Shown here: piece by piece, positions 1-11,141 of the stretch
Layout of the letters: each line of letters starts with the position of its first letter
Position numbering within the stretch: position 1 is the stretch's first letter
DNA from: Euonymus europaeus
Taxonomy: Eukaryota; Streptophyta; Magnoliopsida; Celastrales; Celastraceae
NCBI GenBank assembly: GCA_963580455.1
Contig: OY756970.1
Location: 20,398,001 to 20,462,000 of the forward strand
Reading direction: 5' to 3'
DNA: 64,000 nucleotides
Position numbers and translations under genes: made by a program
Notes under the pieces: model-generated
What the model saw: the letters and a program-made list of their open reading frames with translations, nothing else
Told to the model about the DNA's origin: nothing
Database searches by the model: none

Positions 1-1162
1 AGGAATTACCAGTCTTCCTCAAGAAAGAAGGAAAGTTCATAAAACTTTGATCAAAGTTTTTGTTCGGTACTTGGGGCAGAAATAGAAAATCTAGTGTGAA
101 GAGGGAAAGGCACTGATTGTAGATGTCATGATCAACGTTTTAAAAGTCAAGCCTTGGTTGAGAAGTTTGAAGTTGGTGATTTTTACGACCAATGTCTACA
201 ACTAATCATCAAGTGGAAGAAATGGTGATAAGGTATAGAAATCCACAATTTCGTAATTTTCTCTCTGTTCACTTCACTTTCTATCTCCTTTCTTATCCAA
301 TGAAACAGACGTCTCTGTTTCAGTCTTCTGTTTATTCCCTCTCCGTGTATGCTTATGGTCATAGTCTCATCTGATGGATGACAACTTCAAAGAAAAACAA
401 TTGAAAGGTCTTTTCAAGGGCCAGATGGGAATGCTACCGGAGCCAATTATCAATCAAGCATATGTAAATTGTTGTGAAAATACTCCAAAATACTCGAAGC
501 ATGCCCTAGTTTAGTACTATAATTCGGTACCTGAGCTTATGATTGGCATCTTTGTCAAATACAGCTAGCTAGGAATCTAAGATCACCCACCTTTTTTTTT
601 CCCAATTCCAGAGGCTACTCGTAATGATCAGAAGCCTGAAGAATTCCTATTTCAGTTGGTACAGTAACTGAAATAGTTTTGCTTTAGCATTCTACACTAA
701 AAAGGGGTAAAAAAGGGCTCTTCTCCTCTACCTAGATAGGAAAACTGACACATTTGATACCCACTGCAACCTACATAAACTATTACCAACCCCAGCAGGA
801 TAGTCAGCAAAACCCTCTGGCACTGCCATCACAATAATGTATTTTCATTTACAAAGTGAGCTGTGCTAGGGTATTCTCCATAAAGGCGGACACCTAACTA
901 AAATGAACTAATAATCGGTGATGAACTTACCCTAACCAGCATTGACACTTGACAGAAATAGTGGCTCTCGTAGGATCCTTCTTTGACTAGTCCAACTCGA
1001 GATGAAGTCCATGTTCACAAAAAAAGAAGATAGGACCAACACGGCAAAGATGCTTTTTTTATGCAAATGGTAGATATGTAGGACTAAAAATAAGAGAGAA
1101 AAATATTTAACACAGCATGACACACACAAACAAGTGGACTGCTGGGGGTAGGCTGTGAAAGA
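1..1162. other. Spacer at left edge, no gene recognised
   Basis: I see no conserved coding region here. This matters because the receptor-like gene at 1163-1915 runs leftward, so any transmembrane or kinase exons should lie here or beyond the left edge. No protein-kinase motif can be read in the three reverse frames. A short reverse frame at 932-1129 could be joined in phase to the receptor exon (acceptor near 1085), but it resembles no known domain. Confidence 0.5.
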
Positions 1163-1915
1163 CTAACCGGGAATATCACACTGCCGAGCATGGGGCCTGT
1201 CGGTGCAGAAGCATCTGAACTGATAAACTTCGTAATCAAACCCACAAATTCCTCTGCTCTGCTCGCAGACACTGCAGTTGCTGGCAGTCCACGACAACCC
1301 GAATCCCGTCCTCAGTGTCTCAACCACTAGCCCATCACTTTTCATTCCATTCGTCTCCACCGGTGCCTTGGTAACAATCCCATTTCTACACTGATCTAAC
1401 GCGTAACCCAAATCCGGATTCTCCTCAAACAAAACCAGGGTGGAAAAATTACTACCTGGACAATCGTGCTTGTAGTCTGTAAGGTTACGACCAATCGATG
1501 ACGAGTTACAATTGTAGAGCAAGAAAATGTTTGTGGAACTAATTCGCTGAAATGGGTCGCTTGCAGGGAGGGACAGATTATGAATTGAAGGGACACAAGT
1601 AGTGTTCGTATAATCAAAGGCTGCGGCGTTTGAGACGCGAAGGGAGTGATTCTTGTAGAAGATTTGGTGGATGACGTAGTCGTTATCGGACAATCTGATT
1701 ATTGGCTGATCATTTTTGTCGCAGGAGAGATTGAATCCAGGGAAACCACAGAAGTTTTCTTGCTCTTCTTGGATGTAGAATGGGAATTTTATTTGTTGGG
1801 TGTGATTGGAACAAGTTTTGGGAACAGAACAGGTTTCATAGTGAAAGTCCACACCTAAAGCGGATATTAGGAACAAATTTAGCAGAATCAAGATCCATAA
1901 GAAGTTCTGATTCAT
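1163..1915 (-). CDS. GUB_WAK / LRK10-like receptor ectodomain, kinase not found
   Basis: About 250 residues from the ATG at 1915 to a TAG at 1163. It starts with a hydrophobic signal peptide (residues 1 to about 22). Next comes a GUB_WAK_bind-type cysteine module (CSVPKTC, then FPFY, then CGFPGFNLSC) and a WAK_assoc-type C-terminal module (GFGLSW, then CSVCEQSRGICG, then FRCFC). Many N-x-S/T sites suggest a glycosylated apoplastic protein. In the family (LRK10L or WAK-like kinases) this region binds or sits in the cell wall and is followed by a transmembrane helix and a Ser/Thr kinase. Here the frame stops straight after the last cysteine motif. The stop overlaps a possible splice donor (CCCG then GTTAGT at 1166), so this may be exon 1 of a longer gene leaving the window, or a secreted ectodomain-only protein. 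Family call firm, 3-prime end uncertain. Confidence 0.8.
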   Translation of the reverse strand: MNQNFLWILILLNLFLISALGVDFHYETCSVPKTCSNHTQQIKFPFYIQEEQENFCGFPGFNLSCDKNDQPIIRLSDNDYVIHQIFYKNHSLRVSNAAAFDYTNTTCVPSIHNLSLPASDPFQRISSTNIFLLYNCNSSSIGRNLTDYKHDCPGSNFSTLVLFEENPDLGYALDQCRNGIVTKAPVETNGMKSDGLVVETLRTGFGLSWTASNCSVCEQSRGICGFDYEVYQFRCFCTDRPHARQCDIPG

Positions 1916-1976
1916 TTGGAAATGCCCAGACAAAGAGAAAGAGAAGATGACGATGATAAAAGTGTTAGGAGGAGCC

Positions 1977-1983
1977 TATATAT
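1977..1983 (-). promoter_or_regulatory. TATA box of the LRK10-like gene
   Basis: TATATAG-like box on the reverse strand, about 62 bases before the ATG at 1915. It is the only good TATA in the expected interval. Confidence 0.45.
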
Positions 1984-3061
1984 GTGTGTGTATTCACGTA
2001 TCTGCCTCATATCCTTGACTGTTGAATATGAAAGTACGAATCAAAGTCTTTGCTGTGAAAGTTTACAAGTTGACAAAAGCCTTTTTTAAAAAGAATAAAA
2101 ATAATAGGCATTCTTAAGAAAATTAAAATAATTGTTTTATAGTTGGTGTCCTGATGTGGGGATAACAATATTAAAATGTTGATTTGTATTTTTTTTTTGT
2201 ATGATAAAATATTATGTTATAGAAAAGGTGATATTTGAATATTGAGTTGTCATCTATTTAATGGTAGAACTATACCTATCCATTTCTACCAAGACTCAAA
2301 ATCAAATTACCAAAAAAAGAAGATAGAATATATCACGCAACTCATCTATTTTATTAATGAAGAGGACTATATGTGTAGTAATGCATAATAAATCATTTGA
2401 TAATTAAGACGGAGAACTCGTTTAAACTTTGGTCACACAAACACTTAGTTATATTATCAAAAATTAATAGCAAAACAATCAAGTAATAGATAAAAAAAAA
2501 AGAATGCGAAAGATTTTTGGGGTTCGACAATAAAGTGTAGGTCTACGAAGTTTATAATTTCTTTTAGATATGAGAATTATAATAGTGCAATTGAGTTCCA
2601 TTTTTTTTAATAGCAAACGACTTGGACATCCAAAGACACAATTGTACCTCATGCTAAAAATAAACCAACACTCAACGTAATCAGCAAGTATGCTTGAAAA
2701 GTAGGCTCCACTCCCCTTGGCATAACTCCTCCTTCCCATAATTTTTTAGTGTAAATAATTCTTTTAATATAAGCCACTTTATTTAACAAAACTTTGATTT
2801 GTTATTTATTTAATTTTTAATACACAAATCATGCAAAGATTCGTAGCATTTTTACTCGTCAACAGGGATCATAATTGATTAATTGAAACTTCAAATTTAA
2901 TAATGAAATATGCAAACAAATCGCTTGCAATTTGACATAGTTGCAAAAACACCTTTAACTCGTTGGGAAACTGGAATAAATTGTGAAATGGATCAACAAT
3001 TCGTTCCACAAAAACAGAAGTTATACCTAACACGCTTATATTGTATGGTGTCCGTAGTTAA
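1984..3061. other. AT-rich spacer
   Basis: No coding similarity and no clear repeat structure seen. Frames here are short and AT-driven. Confidence 0.5.
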
Positions 3062-3206
3062 TTTTACTGCGACTAAATCCGAATCGAGTCAGGAGGGCTC
3101 AACTAGGAGGCAAAGCTCTCCCAATAATAATTTTTTCCATTTACAAAACTCGAACTAGAGATCTTGTTTAAGGAGAATAAACAGCTTGTCACTTGAACCA
3201 ACCATC
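3062..3206 (-). mobile_element. tRNA-derived SINE, copy 1
   Basis: Read on the reverse strand, an A box TGGTTCAAGTG (3200 to 3190) fits the pol III consensus TRGYNNARNNG. A B-box-like AGTTCGAGTTT follows at 3156 to 3146, at a spacing normal for tRNA-derived promoters. The body then carries ATTATTGGGAGAGC and CTGACTCGATTCGGATTTAG. The body motifs recur in the copy at 4110-4255, which supports an interspersed family. Boundaries are approximate and I saw no clean target duplication. Confidence 0.55.
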
Positions 3207-4109
3207 TGTTAATTATAAACATCAATATCAAATATCTGAATTATATATATCTCATGATATCTCATACACATATGATGTGACGTTGGACCGACCGATACAT
3301 AGAAGGTATAATTGAGATGTATACATTATCCTATCCACTATCGCTTTTAGATCGTGATTCTCAATTGAAGATTGTGACAATTTATAAACGCTGCCATTAA
3401 TGCCTTCTTTAGAAAAGAACCAATAAACTTCCAAAACCTTTTACTATTTGTGTGACAAAAAATTAACACCCTCGTTCGAAACTTTTATATTGACTAGGTT
3501 CCAAAGTCCTCGCAACTTGCATGTTAGTGGTCCGTGCCTTGCTGTCTCAATCATCTGTGACTATCAATTGGCAAGAAAAATTGAGTCATTTTAGTTTAGA
3601 GGACCAAGTCCAACTTTTCAACTAAGGTCTCTATGATAGATCTGATCATGGCCCATTTGCCCATTGGCAAACAGGCCCAAACCTAAAGATGGGCTTGCCT
3701 ACCATGCCTGGACTAGTCCGACTGGACAATACTTAAGATCCAATCTCTCTTGAATCTAAGAAGTGTTACTTCCACCTCAAAACTAATAATCTCATTTTTT
3801 TTTATTATCATATATATCCTCGTGAATGTGGCATTCGTGAAGCAAAGTTGTTGATGGATCGACTTAGTGTTTCTTGTTGTTAACATGTTCTTTGCCCCGA
3901 TAATTCTGTGGCTCTCGTTCTCTTGCGAGAATGGCCAAGAATCATTGTGGTCGATTTTGTGATTGTTTGACTGCCCGCCGGGAGTTGCTTTCGTTGTTGT
4001 GACTTGTGTGGGAGCGACGTCAGGCATTGTAATTTGTTTTTCTACTTTGGAAATAAATTTCTTTTATCTGAAAAAACATTCATATTTTTTCTAAACCGTC
4101 TAGTGTCCG
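3207..4109. other. Spacer, unassigned
   Basis: The stretch 3860-4030 is richer in GC than its surroundings and keeps a reverse reading frame open (3713-4027), but the peptide shows no domain I know. It may be a decayed transposon remnant. Nothing else supported. Confidence 0.3.
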
Positions 4110-4255
4110 CAAACCGCATTTAATCTCACTTCAATTAAATCCGGACCGAGTCAAGGGATTCCATTAAAAAAGTAAAATTCTCCTAACAATATTTTTTTTT
4201 TCATTCACAATTCTCGAACTCAAAATTTTACTTAGAAGGAACAACCATAATGATA
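4110..4255 (-). mobile_element. tRNA-derived SINE, copy 2
   Basis: Same reverse-strand family as 3062-3206. It has a B-box-like GAGTTCGAGAAT (around 4220 to 4210), then a poly-A-rich stretch, then TATTGTTAGGAGAATTTTAC and CTTGACTCGGTCCGGATTT. The A box is too diverged to place. Older than copy 1 by eye. Confidence 0.45.
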
Positions 4256-4599
4256 TACTGTATATTATATCATCCCAAGTTGTATGTTGTATAGCTGACT
4301 TTTCATTAAATCTTAAAGAAAATTTTCGTTAAGGTAAAATTTCAAACACACTCTTAACTTAATTCATGTATTTTTAATATATTAAGTACATTTTTAATAA
4401 TATCTTCTATTTTATTACAAATTTATGTATATAAAAGATTAAATGTACTATTATATTTAATACCAAAAAAAAAAAAGGGTCATGACTACCAGGTGCGGTT
4501 TGACATGCGGCGACAAACGTGGAGGTGTGGCCTCTACCACATGCGCAACCTAGCCTTCACGTTCGTTCACGCTCTTAACAGTGCGTGTATGTGAAATTC

Positions 4600-4810
4600 A
4601 TTGTACATGATAACAGATCTTCATTTTCTGTTCTCGGGACGATCGATGGAGGATGGGACATTGGGATAAGAAAAAGACAACCATCCCTTTCCTCAAATCC
4701 CACCATACACGTGTCCAGATTCATTGCTATCCCACGTGTCAACAAGTCTCCTCCTCCTTTCAGAGTGCTAATCCGAACTCCCAAAATTAAACCAATCACA
4801 GCGCAGCTTA
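4600..4810. promoter_or_regulatory. Promoter-like cis-element island
   Basis: A locally GC-richer block has two G-box/ABRE cores CACGTGTC in direct orientation (4709-4716 and 4733-4740), an I-box GATAAG (4665-4670) and a CCAAT box (4792-4796). This set is typical of light- or ABA-responsive plant promoters. No gene starts directly downstream. The MITE cluster follows, and the next gene is DUF789 with its ATG at 6822. Confidence 0.35.
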
Positions 4811-5241
4811 GTCAATTCTTGCATTTTTCCCCATCAAGAGATAACGCTATTAATCATATAGATATTTCGATAAAGTCAGATATATCACTGTAATATATTT
4901 TTATAGTAAATTTTTATTTTCTAAAATAGAAATTATAAATGTGTAGCATGAAATATTCAATCTTTCGATGGCAAGATAAATTTAAGAGCAAATGCAGTAA
5001 TACAAGTATTCATTCCTTCAATTGGATCCTAATATTATTAAATAAAAATACATTTATTAATATAATCATATCAGCATAATAGATAACACATTTTTCAATA
5101 TAAAACTATAAACTCTTCCATTATCTCATCTATTCTCTAACAAAACTAAATCAAACTCAATACGAGATCCCACATATTTTACATATTCAATCACATTATT
5201 AAAATACATCTTCCAATACAGTTACATCAACAAAATACATA

Positions 5242-5494
5242 CTCCCTTCGTCCCATTTTAATGGTCTCCTTTACTTTTTCACTTAGTTTAAGAAAATATT
5301 TAATTTTCTTTCAATTTGATCTTTATACCCTTATTTATAATGTGCATGGTTATTGAGTTAATTGTTGAGCTTTTTAAGTTAAGGGTATAAATAAGAGTAA
5401 AATGAGAAAAAATAGCTTTCATTAATTGAAATGAGCATGCATTTTGGGACATTCCAAAAAGGAATAAATGACAATTAAAATGGGGCGGAGGGAG
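5242..5494. mobile_element. Stowaway-type MITE 1
   Basis: 253 bp with terminal inverted repeats CTCCCTTCGTCCC and GGGGCGGAGGGAG, flanked by the dinucleotide TA on both sides (5240-5241, 5495-5496). This matches the Stowaway (Tc1/mariner) end consensus and target preference. Non-coding and non-autonomous. Confidence 0.88.
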
Positions 5495-5589
5495 TATCAC
5501 ATTACAATCACGTCAATAAAGTAAATGCAACAATATAAGCATTCATTTCCTCAATTGGAGATCCCACTTCTATTACATAAAAATACATA

Positions 5590-5850
5590 CTCCCTCTGTC
5601 CCATTTTAATTGTCTCCTTCAATTTTTCACACAATTTAAGAAAATATTTAATTCTTTTTCAATTTGACCTTTATACCCTTATTTATAATGTGCATGGTTA
5701 TTGAGTAATTGTTGAGTTTTTCAAGTTAATGGTATAAATAAGGGTAAAATGAGAAAAAATGAAAAAAATAGCTTTCATTAATTGAAATGGACATACATTT
5801 TGAGACATCTCAAAAAAGAATAAAGGACAATTAAAATGGGACGGAGGGAG
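5590..5850. mobile_element. Stowaway-type MITE 2
   Basis: 261 bp with ends CTCCCTCTGTCCC and GGGACGGAGGGAG and TA on both sides (5588-5589, 5851-5852). The interior is clearly homologous to MITE 1, with the same internal phrases such as CTTATTTATAATGTGCATGG. Same orientation as MITE 1. Confidence 0.9.
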
Positions 5851-6821
5851 TATCTCAATACGATCACATCAGCATATAACCACATCATCAAACACATCTC
5901 CCAATACAAAATAATTATTCAAACATTTACTCTTTCATTCTTTCGTCAACAAAATTGTACAAAAATTAATACTGAGTCTTACATCTTTTACAAAAAGTCA
6001 TGTCACATACTTATCCATATTACCAAAACACATCTCTCAATATAATCATATCAGCAAAACATATATTTCAATACATTTACATCAACAAAAAACACACAAT
6101 CTCATAAATTACCCATTCTCCCTAAAATACTACCATTGCATTTGCTCTAAGAATACACATTCTCATACATTATTCATCCCTCTTAAAATACTATGATTGC
6201 ATTTGCTCTACTTTTTTATTTTGAATAAAAAATATATTATTGAATTAGTCATACGAATTCGAAATATAAATCATACACTTGTATTTTTTTTTAAAAAAAA
6301 TAATACCACTAAAATCCATTACAACTGGAGCTGCTGTAATTTTATTGCAGCTCCAGCATACTCACATAGACACACACCCTCGCGGTTTTCACGAGAAGAT
6401 TTGGACAAAATTGTCTTTCCACCCAAATAGTTTCCTAGCCAGTCAAAAACGGGAGTCAAGACTGCCTTTTCATTTTTGATTGACGAACGTTGTGTTCCTC
6501 CGTCGCTTTGTTTTCGAAACCATCTCGTATTGAAATTGATCGTGATTACCGTTTTGTCCTTCATCGTCCCGTTAGATCTATTCGTATTCTATCTTTCCGC
6601 ATTCCGTGTTTCTTTAATTGTTCCTTTTTCTCGGATCTTTATTTACGGGTTTAAAGTTTAAAGACAAATCTCTGCAAATATTCAAAACCTTTTTCGTCGA
6701 TACGACTTTTATCGCCGTTTTTGACTTTCCTGAGGATTGTAATACGAAGCAGAAAATATTGTTAGGTTTGAGTGATTTAGGGGTTTGAAGCGATTTTTGC
6801 TGAGATTTCCAGGTTGTGGAT

Positions 6822-9800
6822 ATGTTGGGGGCTGGACTGCAGTTTGCGCGTTGTCGTGGGGAGGATCGGTTTCATAATCCGGCCAAGGCGCATATGTCTC
6901 ACCAGAACCGGCAGAATTATCAACTGCGCAGAGCACAGAGCGACGTCGCTGTTAGGCAATCGCCCTCGATGAATGAAAAAGCGGATGCTGCTCCGGTTAG
7001 AGAGCCTGAGAACCGGACTGTGTCCGAGGAGTTATCGAAACCGGTGGCCTTGCCAGCATCGGAACCGATAGCGTCGCCTTTGAGTAACTTAGAACGGTTT
7101 ATTGAGTCCGTCACTCCGTCGGTGTCTGCTCAGTATCTGTCTAAGGTTTGTTGAATCTTATTAGAATTTGTTTTTCGGCCGTTGACTCATTTATTCGTGT
7201 GAAACATATATTTGATTGATACGAAGTTGAGGAGATTAGGAGAGAAAATGTTGTTTTACTCCAATGTTGTTTGTTTCTTAGTTTAGAATCCTCTAATCAA
7301 CTGAGTCTGAGTGGTGCAATAATGTCACTGCGCAGACTACGATGAAGGGTTGGAGGACTTGCGATGTGGAATTTCAGCCTTATTTTGTTCTTGGTGATTT
7401 ATGGGAATTTTTTAAAGAGTGGAGTGCTTATGGGGCAGGGGTGCCTCTAATTCTGAATGATAGTGATTGCGTTGTTCAGTACTATGTGCCTTACCTGTCC
7501 GGGATTCAAATATACCGGGACTCATCAAAGTCATTGCCAAAGTCAAGGTAAAAGCACAGTTTTCATTTATCAAATTGTCGAGCCCGTACTCCTTGTGCGG
7601 TGTTTCTTGTCCTCATTGACAGTATTTAAACTGTGTGCCTGCTCGTTTAATAGTTATGTTATTTCTGTTTTTCGAAAGTATTATTGGAACAATGGCCTTC
7701 CAGCTAATGAAACGTTGTTTGTTGGTAATTTGTAGCTATGTATTCAGTTTTCTGATGCTGTTAACCTTTGGCATATGATATATAATGTCGGATGAATTGT
7801 GTAAATCAAATTTCAAATCTGAGTTGATTACCACCTATGGAGTTTGATGTGGATTATTGTCCTGAGTGCCGTTGAATGATGCAATGAAATAGTAATATTA
7901 TTATCCACACCATCTCTTAAATATGGACCTGACTATACCTTGGCGAGAGGAGCATTGGTTTGGTGGTCTGAATCATGAAAAATTTGTTCTTCAATAGCAA
8001 TAGTTTGTGATTGTATGGGCAATGAAAATATTTGTGTTTCCCATATTTGAATTTGGAGAGAGGTATTTGTCTAAGTCTACCACTGGTAAAAGTTTATGGT
8101 TCAAAATCACTGATACTTGGGAGCATTGATAGATTGCCTGCATTTTTAATCCACTTTTGGTGGGCCTTAGCATTCAACACGTGCTTGAAAAGAAAAATGT
8201 TGCTTCTATTAAAGACGGGCAAGCCAGCGCTGGGGCATGGTGAAACGTGAAAGCCAGTCACTGAAGCAATTGCAGCACAAAACTTTGAAGCAGAAAATCA
8301 CCATGAATGCTTATTCACTGTGGGAATATTTACGTATTTACCAGTTGTCGTTTTCTGGTTTCTTTGGTCTGTTTTGCGCCTTGCACTGTATATGAACTTT
8401 TTTCTCTCATGCTTGCCTGAACATGTATTTCTTTTTTGTTTGCAAATGTGTGAGAGAAGTGATGGAGATATTTTAAGGCCCATTTCAACCTACTATTTAT
8501 TTCTCTACTTCATTGCATTTTAAGTTTGTTTGTTGGCATAACCTAGTTTATATTTACTGACAATTGTTGGCCTGTTGTTTATAGGAGGCCAGGTGAGGAC
8601 AGTGATAGTGATTTCAGGGATTCAAGTAGTGATGGTAGCTGTGATTGTGAACCGGAAAGGGGATGCTCAAGGGAGCTACGGAATAATCATCATATAACAA
8701 ACAACATTCCTCTTAGGATGGATACGTTGTCTTTGAGAGAGCAGCACACTGCTATTCAAGATGGTTTTTCCAGTGATGAGGGTGAATCAGCGAACTCTCA
8801 TGGTGCCCTTCTTTTTGAGTACCTTGAGCGGAATCCGCCTTACTTGCGGGAGCCTTTAGCTGACAAGGTTAGTATTCCTTACCCTTTATGCTTGAAAAAG
8901 AAAAGAGAGGTTCAGCTGGGTATCATTTGTACAATCCCTTCGAATGACTGTATTTTGGTTGTCAATCTGAAGGAAAGCTAAAGTGTACAGTTATATCATG
9001 CTAATAATTATAACTAGGATCATGATTGGTATTCATTTTTTATCATTTTCAAAAAGGAGAAAAAATATTCTGCGCCATACAAATCCTTACTTTTAGTATT
9101 TTCTCTTGTGGAAGCTGTATTAATATTTCCGTTGCCACAGATATCGGATCTTTCCAGTCGTTTCCCTGAGCTGAAGACACTGAGAAGTTGTGACTTGCTT
9201 TCTTCTAGCTGGATATCTGTGGCCTGGTATCTTTATCTCAATGTTAATTTTAATTTTTAGGTTTTGTTTGCATGATTCTTACTGGTTCGATGGAATGCTT
9301 TACAGGTATCCAATTTACAGAATACCGACGGGACCAACTCTTAAAGATCTGGATGCTTGTTTTCTGACCTACCATTCACTTTGTACTCCAGTGGGAGGTA
9401 ATAAAAGTTTTTTATTTTTACATCATGACTCCATCTATATTTTTTCTTCTTCCTTCAACGATGGATGGTGATCAAGCAGCATCGTCATTGATGCTGCAGC
9501 TGTTGTTTCATTATAAAACGTGTTCCTTTCTCTGTTGTTCCAAAATGCACACCAAGGGCTTTTAGCTAGTCACATCTTTAGACCATTAAATAGCTTTTGG
9601 AATGTCTTTTGTTTGCACCCTCATGCCACCCTATAAGTCAGTTCCACCTTGTTTTGTTCCTAGAAAAGAAAACAGAAGATCGTAGGGAAATTACTGGCAT
9701 CTTTTCTGCTTACTATATGTTGCTCTATACCATGTCAAGTCCTCTAGTAACTTTGGATATAAGCATTAATTGAGCTATTTAATGTTCTTTGATTTTTTTG

Positions 9801-10084
9801 AATCCCTTATCATCAATACAATCTATTTATGTTGAGTTATTTTACCTTCAGGTGTGCAAAGTGTACACGAGTCTGTAAAGATGGATTGCAGTGACATGGA
9901 TGGTGTGCCTAATATCACCTTACCTGTTTTTGGCCTTGCTTCATACAAATTCAGAGGGGCCTTGTGGACGCCTAATGGTGGGTGTGAGCGTCCACTGGCA
10001 AGCTCCCTTGTGCAGGCTGCTGACAGTTGGTTAAGACTGCATCGGGTTGATCATCCTGATTTCCTCTTCTTCTCCCGTAGGTGA
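6822..10084 (+). CDS. DUF789 family protein
   Basis: Six coding exons: 6822-7145, 7336-7547, 8585-8867, 9141-9226, 9306-9397, 9852-10084. They sum to 1230 nt (409 aa) with all junctions in frame, close to the usual DUF789 length of about 400. The start is the ATG at 6822; an in-frame GTG six bases upstream is not used. The N-terminal 80 residues are low-complexity. The domain begins at [17 protein letters not shown], followed by [20 protein letters not shown] and [12 protein letters not shown], an acidic Ser/Asp-rich loop in exon 3 ([15 protein letters not shown]), [16 protein letters not shown], and [20 protein letters not shown]. It ends at the family-typical HPDF. Function of the family is unknown and I infer none. 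Its 3-prime end faces the amidotransferase gene. Confidence 0.93.
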
Positions 10085-11141
10085 TTTTCAGTTTTTTCCT
10101 GCTCTTGAACTCTAACTATTATCTGGTCGCTCCTTGGTCCCTGCCTGGTGAACTCGTGAGTTAGAAACTCCCAAATTTTGTTGAGAGCAAGATTAATGTC
10201 ATTTGTGTTGGGATAGATTCTCTGCTTCTGCACTCTTTTAACTTTCATAGGAACTGCAATAAGTAATAGTGAATAGAGAATATATGTACAGATGGGAGAT
10301 GATCTGTGCACCTATGGGAGTAGGCGAGTTTTTTGTTTTTCTATATTTATTCCAAGCATGTGGAATGAAATGAAAATCCAGGTACTTTTTTTCTGTCCTG
10401 ATGATAGGTACTAAGTTGTAATGTTTTGTTGAATTTTTTTAGGGGTTTTCGATTGGGAACTTGTACAGTATCTGTTTAAGTTTGAGCTGTCCCAGATATG
10501 TATCTGAATGCCGGCTGTTCTTTGGCTGGCGTTATCTGAAGGGCAATATTTATTAATTTTACTTATAAGTTACATGATTGTTTCTGTTCTTTTTATCTGC
10601 GTGGAAGTGTTTAGGAATTTTTTTCTCCCTCGGTTTTATTTTCAAGTTTTCGAGGGATCTTTCCCCCTCTGGCTTATTCCTTGCGGCAAGTGTAGGCTCG
10701 GGATGATTTATTATTATTTTTGTTACCTGCTGTTTTCCTCTTCGACTGTGTATAACCCATGATGTGCAGCCTTGGCCTGTGACTCTGAGTGAAGATTCAA
10801 ACCGTAAGCCTTTTGTTCTTGTCAAAAGCTTAGTATGGGCGGCTTGTTCCATAGGGGTATTTGACCGATTTGTTTATGTAGGTAACTGTAAGCTAAAGCC
10901 TAAAGATGTTAGACTGGCAAACTAATTTTATATTTCAGTGTCGATGCCCAAATACAAGCAGATGGAAGCTAAAGCCTAAAGATGTTAAGACTGGCAAAAC
11001 TAATTTTATATTTGACAGGGTCAATGCCCAAATGGCTAGTAAACGCACCAAGGACTTCGAGAAAAGAAACTGCTCCCTCAACTAATATTGCACTCCTTGA
11101 ACATTTAGGATTATGACCCAAGCGGTGGAACTCCATTTTGA
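10085..11141. other. Convergent spacer / 3-prime UTRs
   Basis: Lies between the DUF789 stop and the reverse amidotransferase stop at 11142. It presumably holds both 3-prime UTRs. Contains a direct duplication at 10891-11033 (separate entry). No further gene seen. Confidence 0.5.
10891..11033. repeat. Direct tandem duplication, about 65 bp unit
   Basis: Two copies of a segment starting AGCTAAAGCCTAAAGATG and ending ATGCCCAAAT: 10891-10953 and 10967-11033, differing by a few substitutions and 1-4 base indels. A recent local duplication in non-coding DNA. Confidence 0.85.

Larger units (their letters stand above)
4983..6211. mobile_element. Nested MITE cluster (GAGCAAATGCA family)
   Basis: Imperfect terminal inverted repeats: the left end reads TTAAGAGCAAATGCAGTAAT (from about 4983). 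Two successive right ends read CATTGCATTTGCTCTAAG (to about 6152) and GATTGCATTTGCTCTAC (to about 6211). The left-end sequence occurs again near 5520, so two related elements are overlapped or tandemly duplicated. The interior is built of short AT-rich phrases of the type AACACATCTTTCAATA / ATCATATCAGC, with no coding capacity. Two Stowaway MITEs sit inside. The same phrases recur at 33.95-34.31, 39.08-39.34 and 51.36-51.77 kb. Confidence 0.6.

Noticed and set aside
3713..4027. 104-codon reverse frame
   Set aside because: GC-richer but no known domain; no evidence that it is a gene rather than transposon debris.
4585..4893. 102-codon forward frame across the cis-element island
   Set aside because: Open frame in balanced-composition DNA, but the peptide has no family features and the DNA is better explained by promoter motifs.
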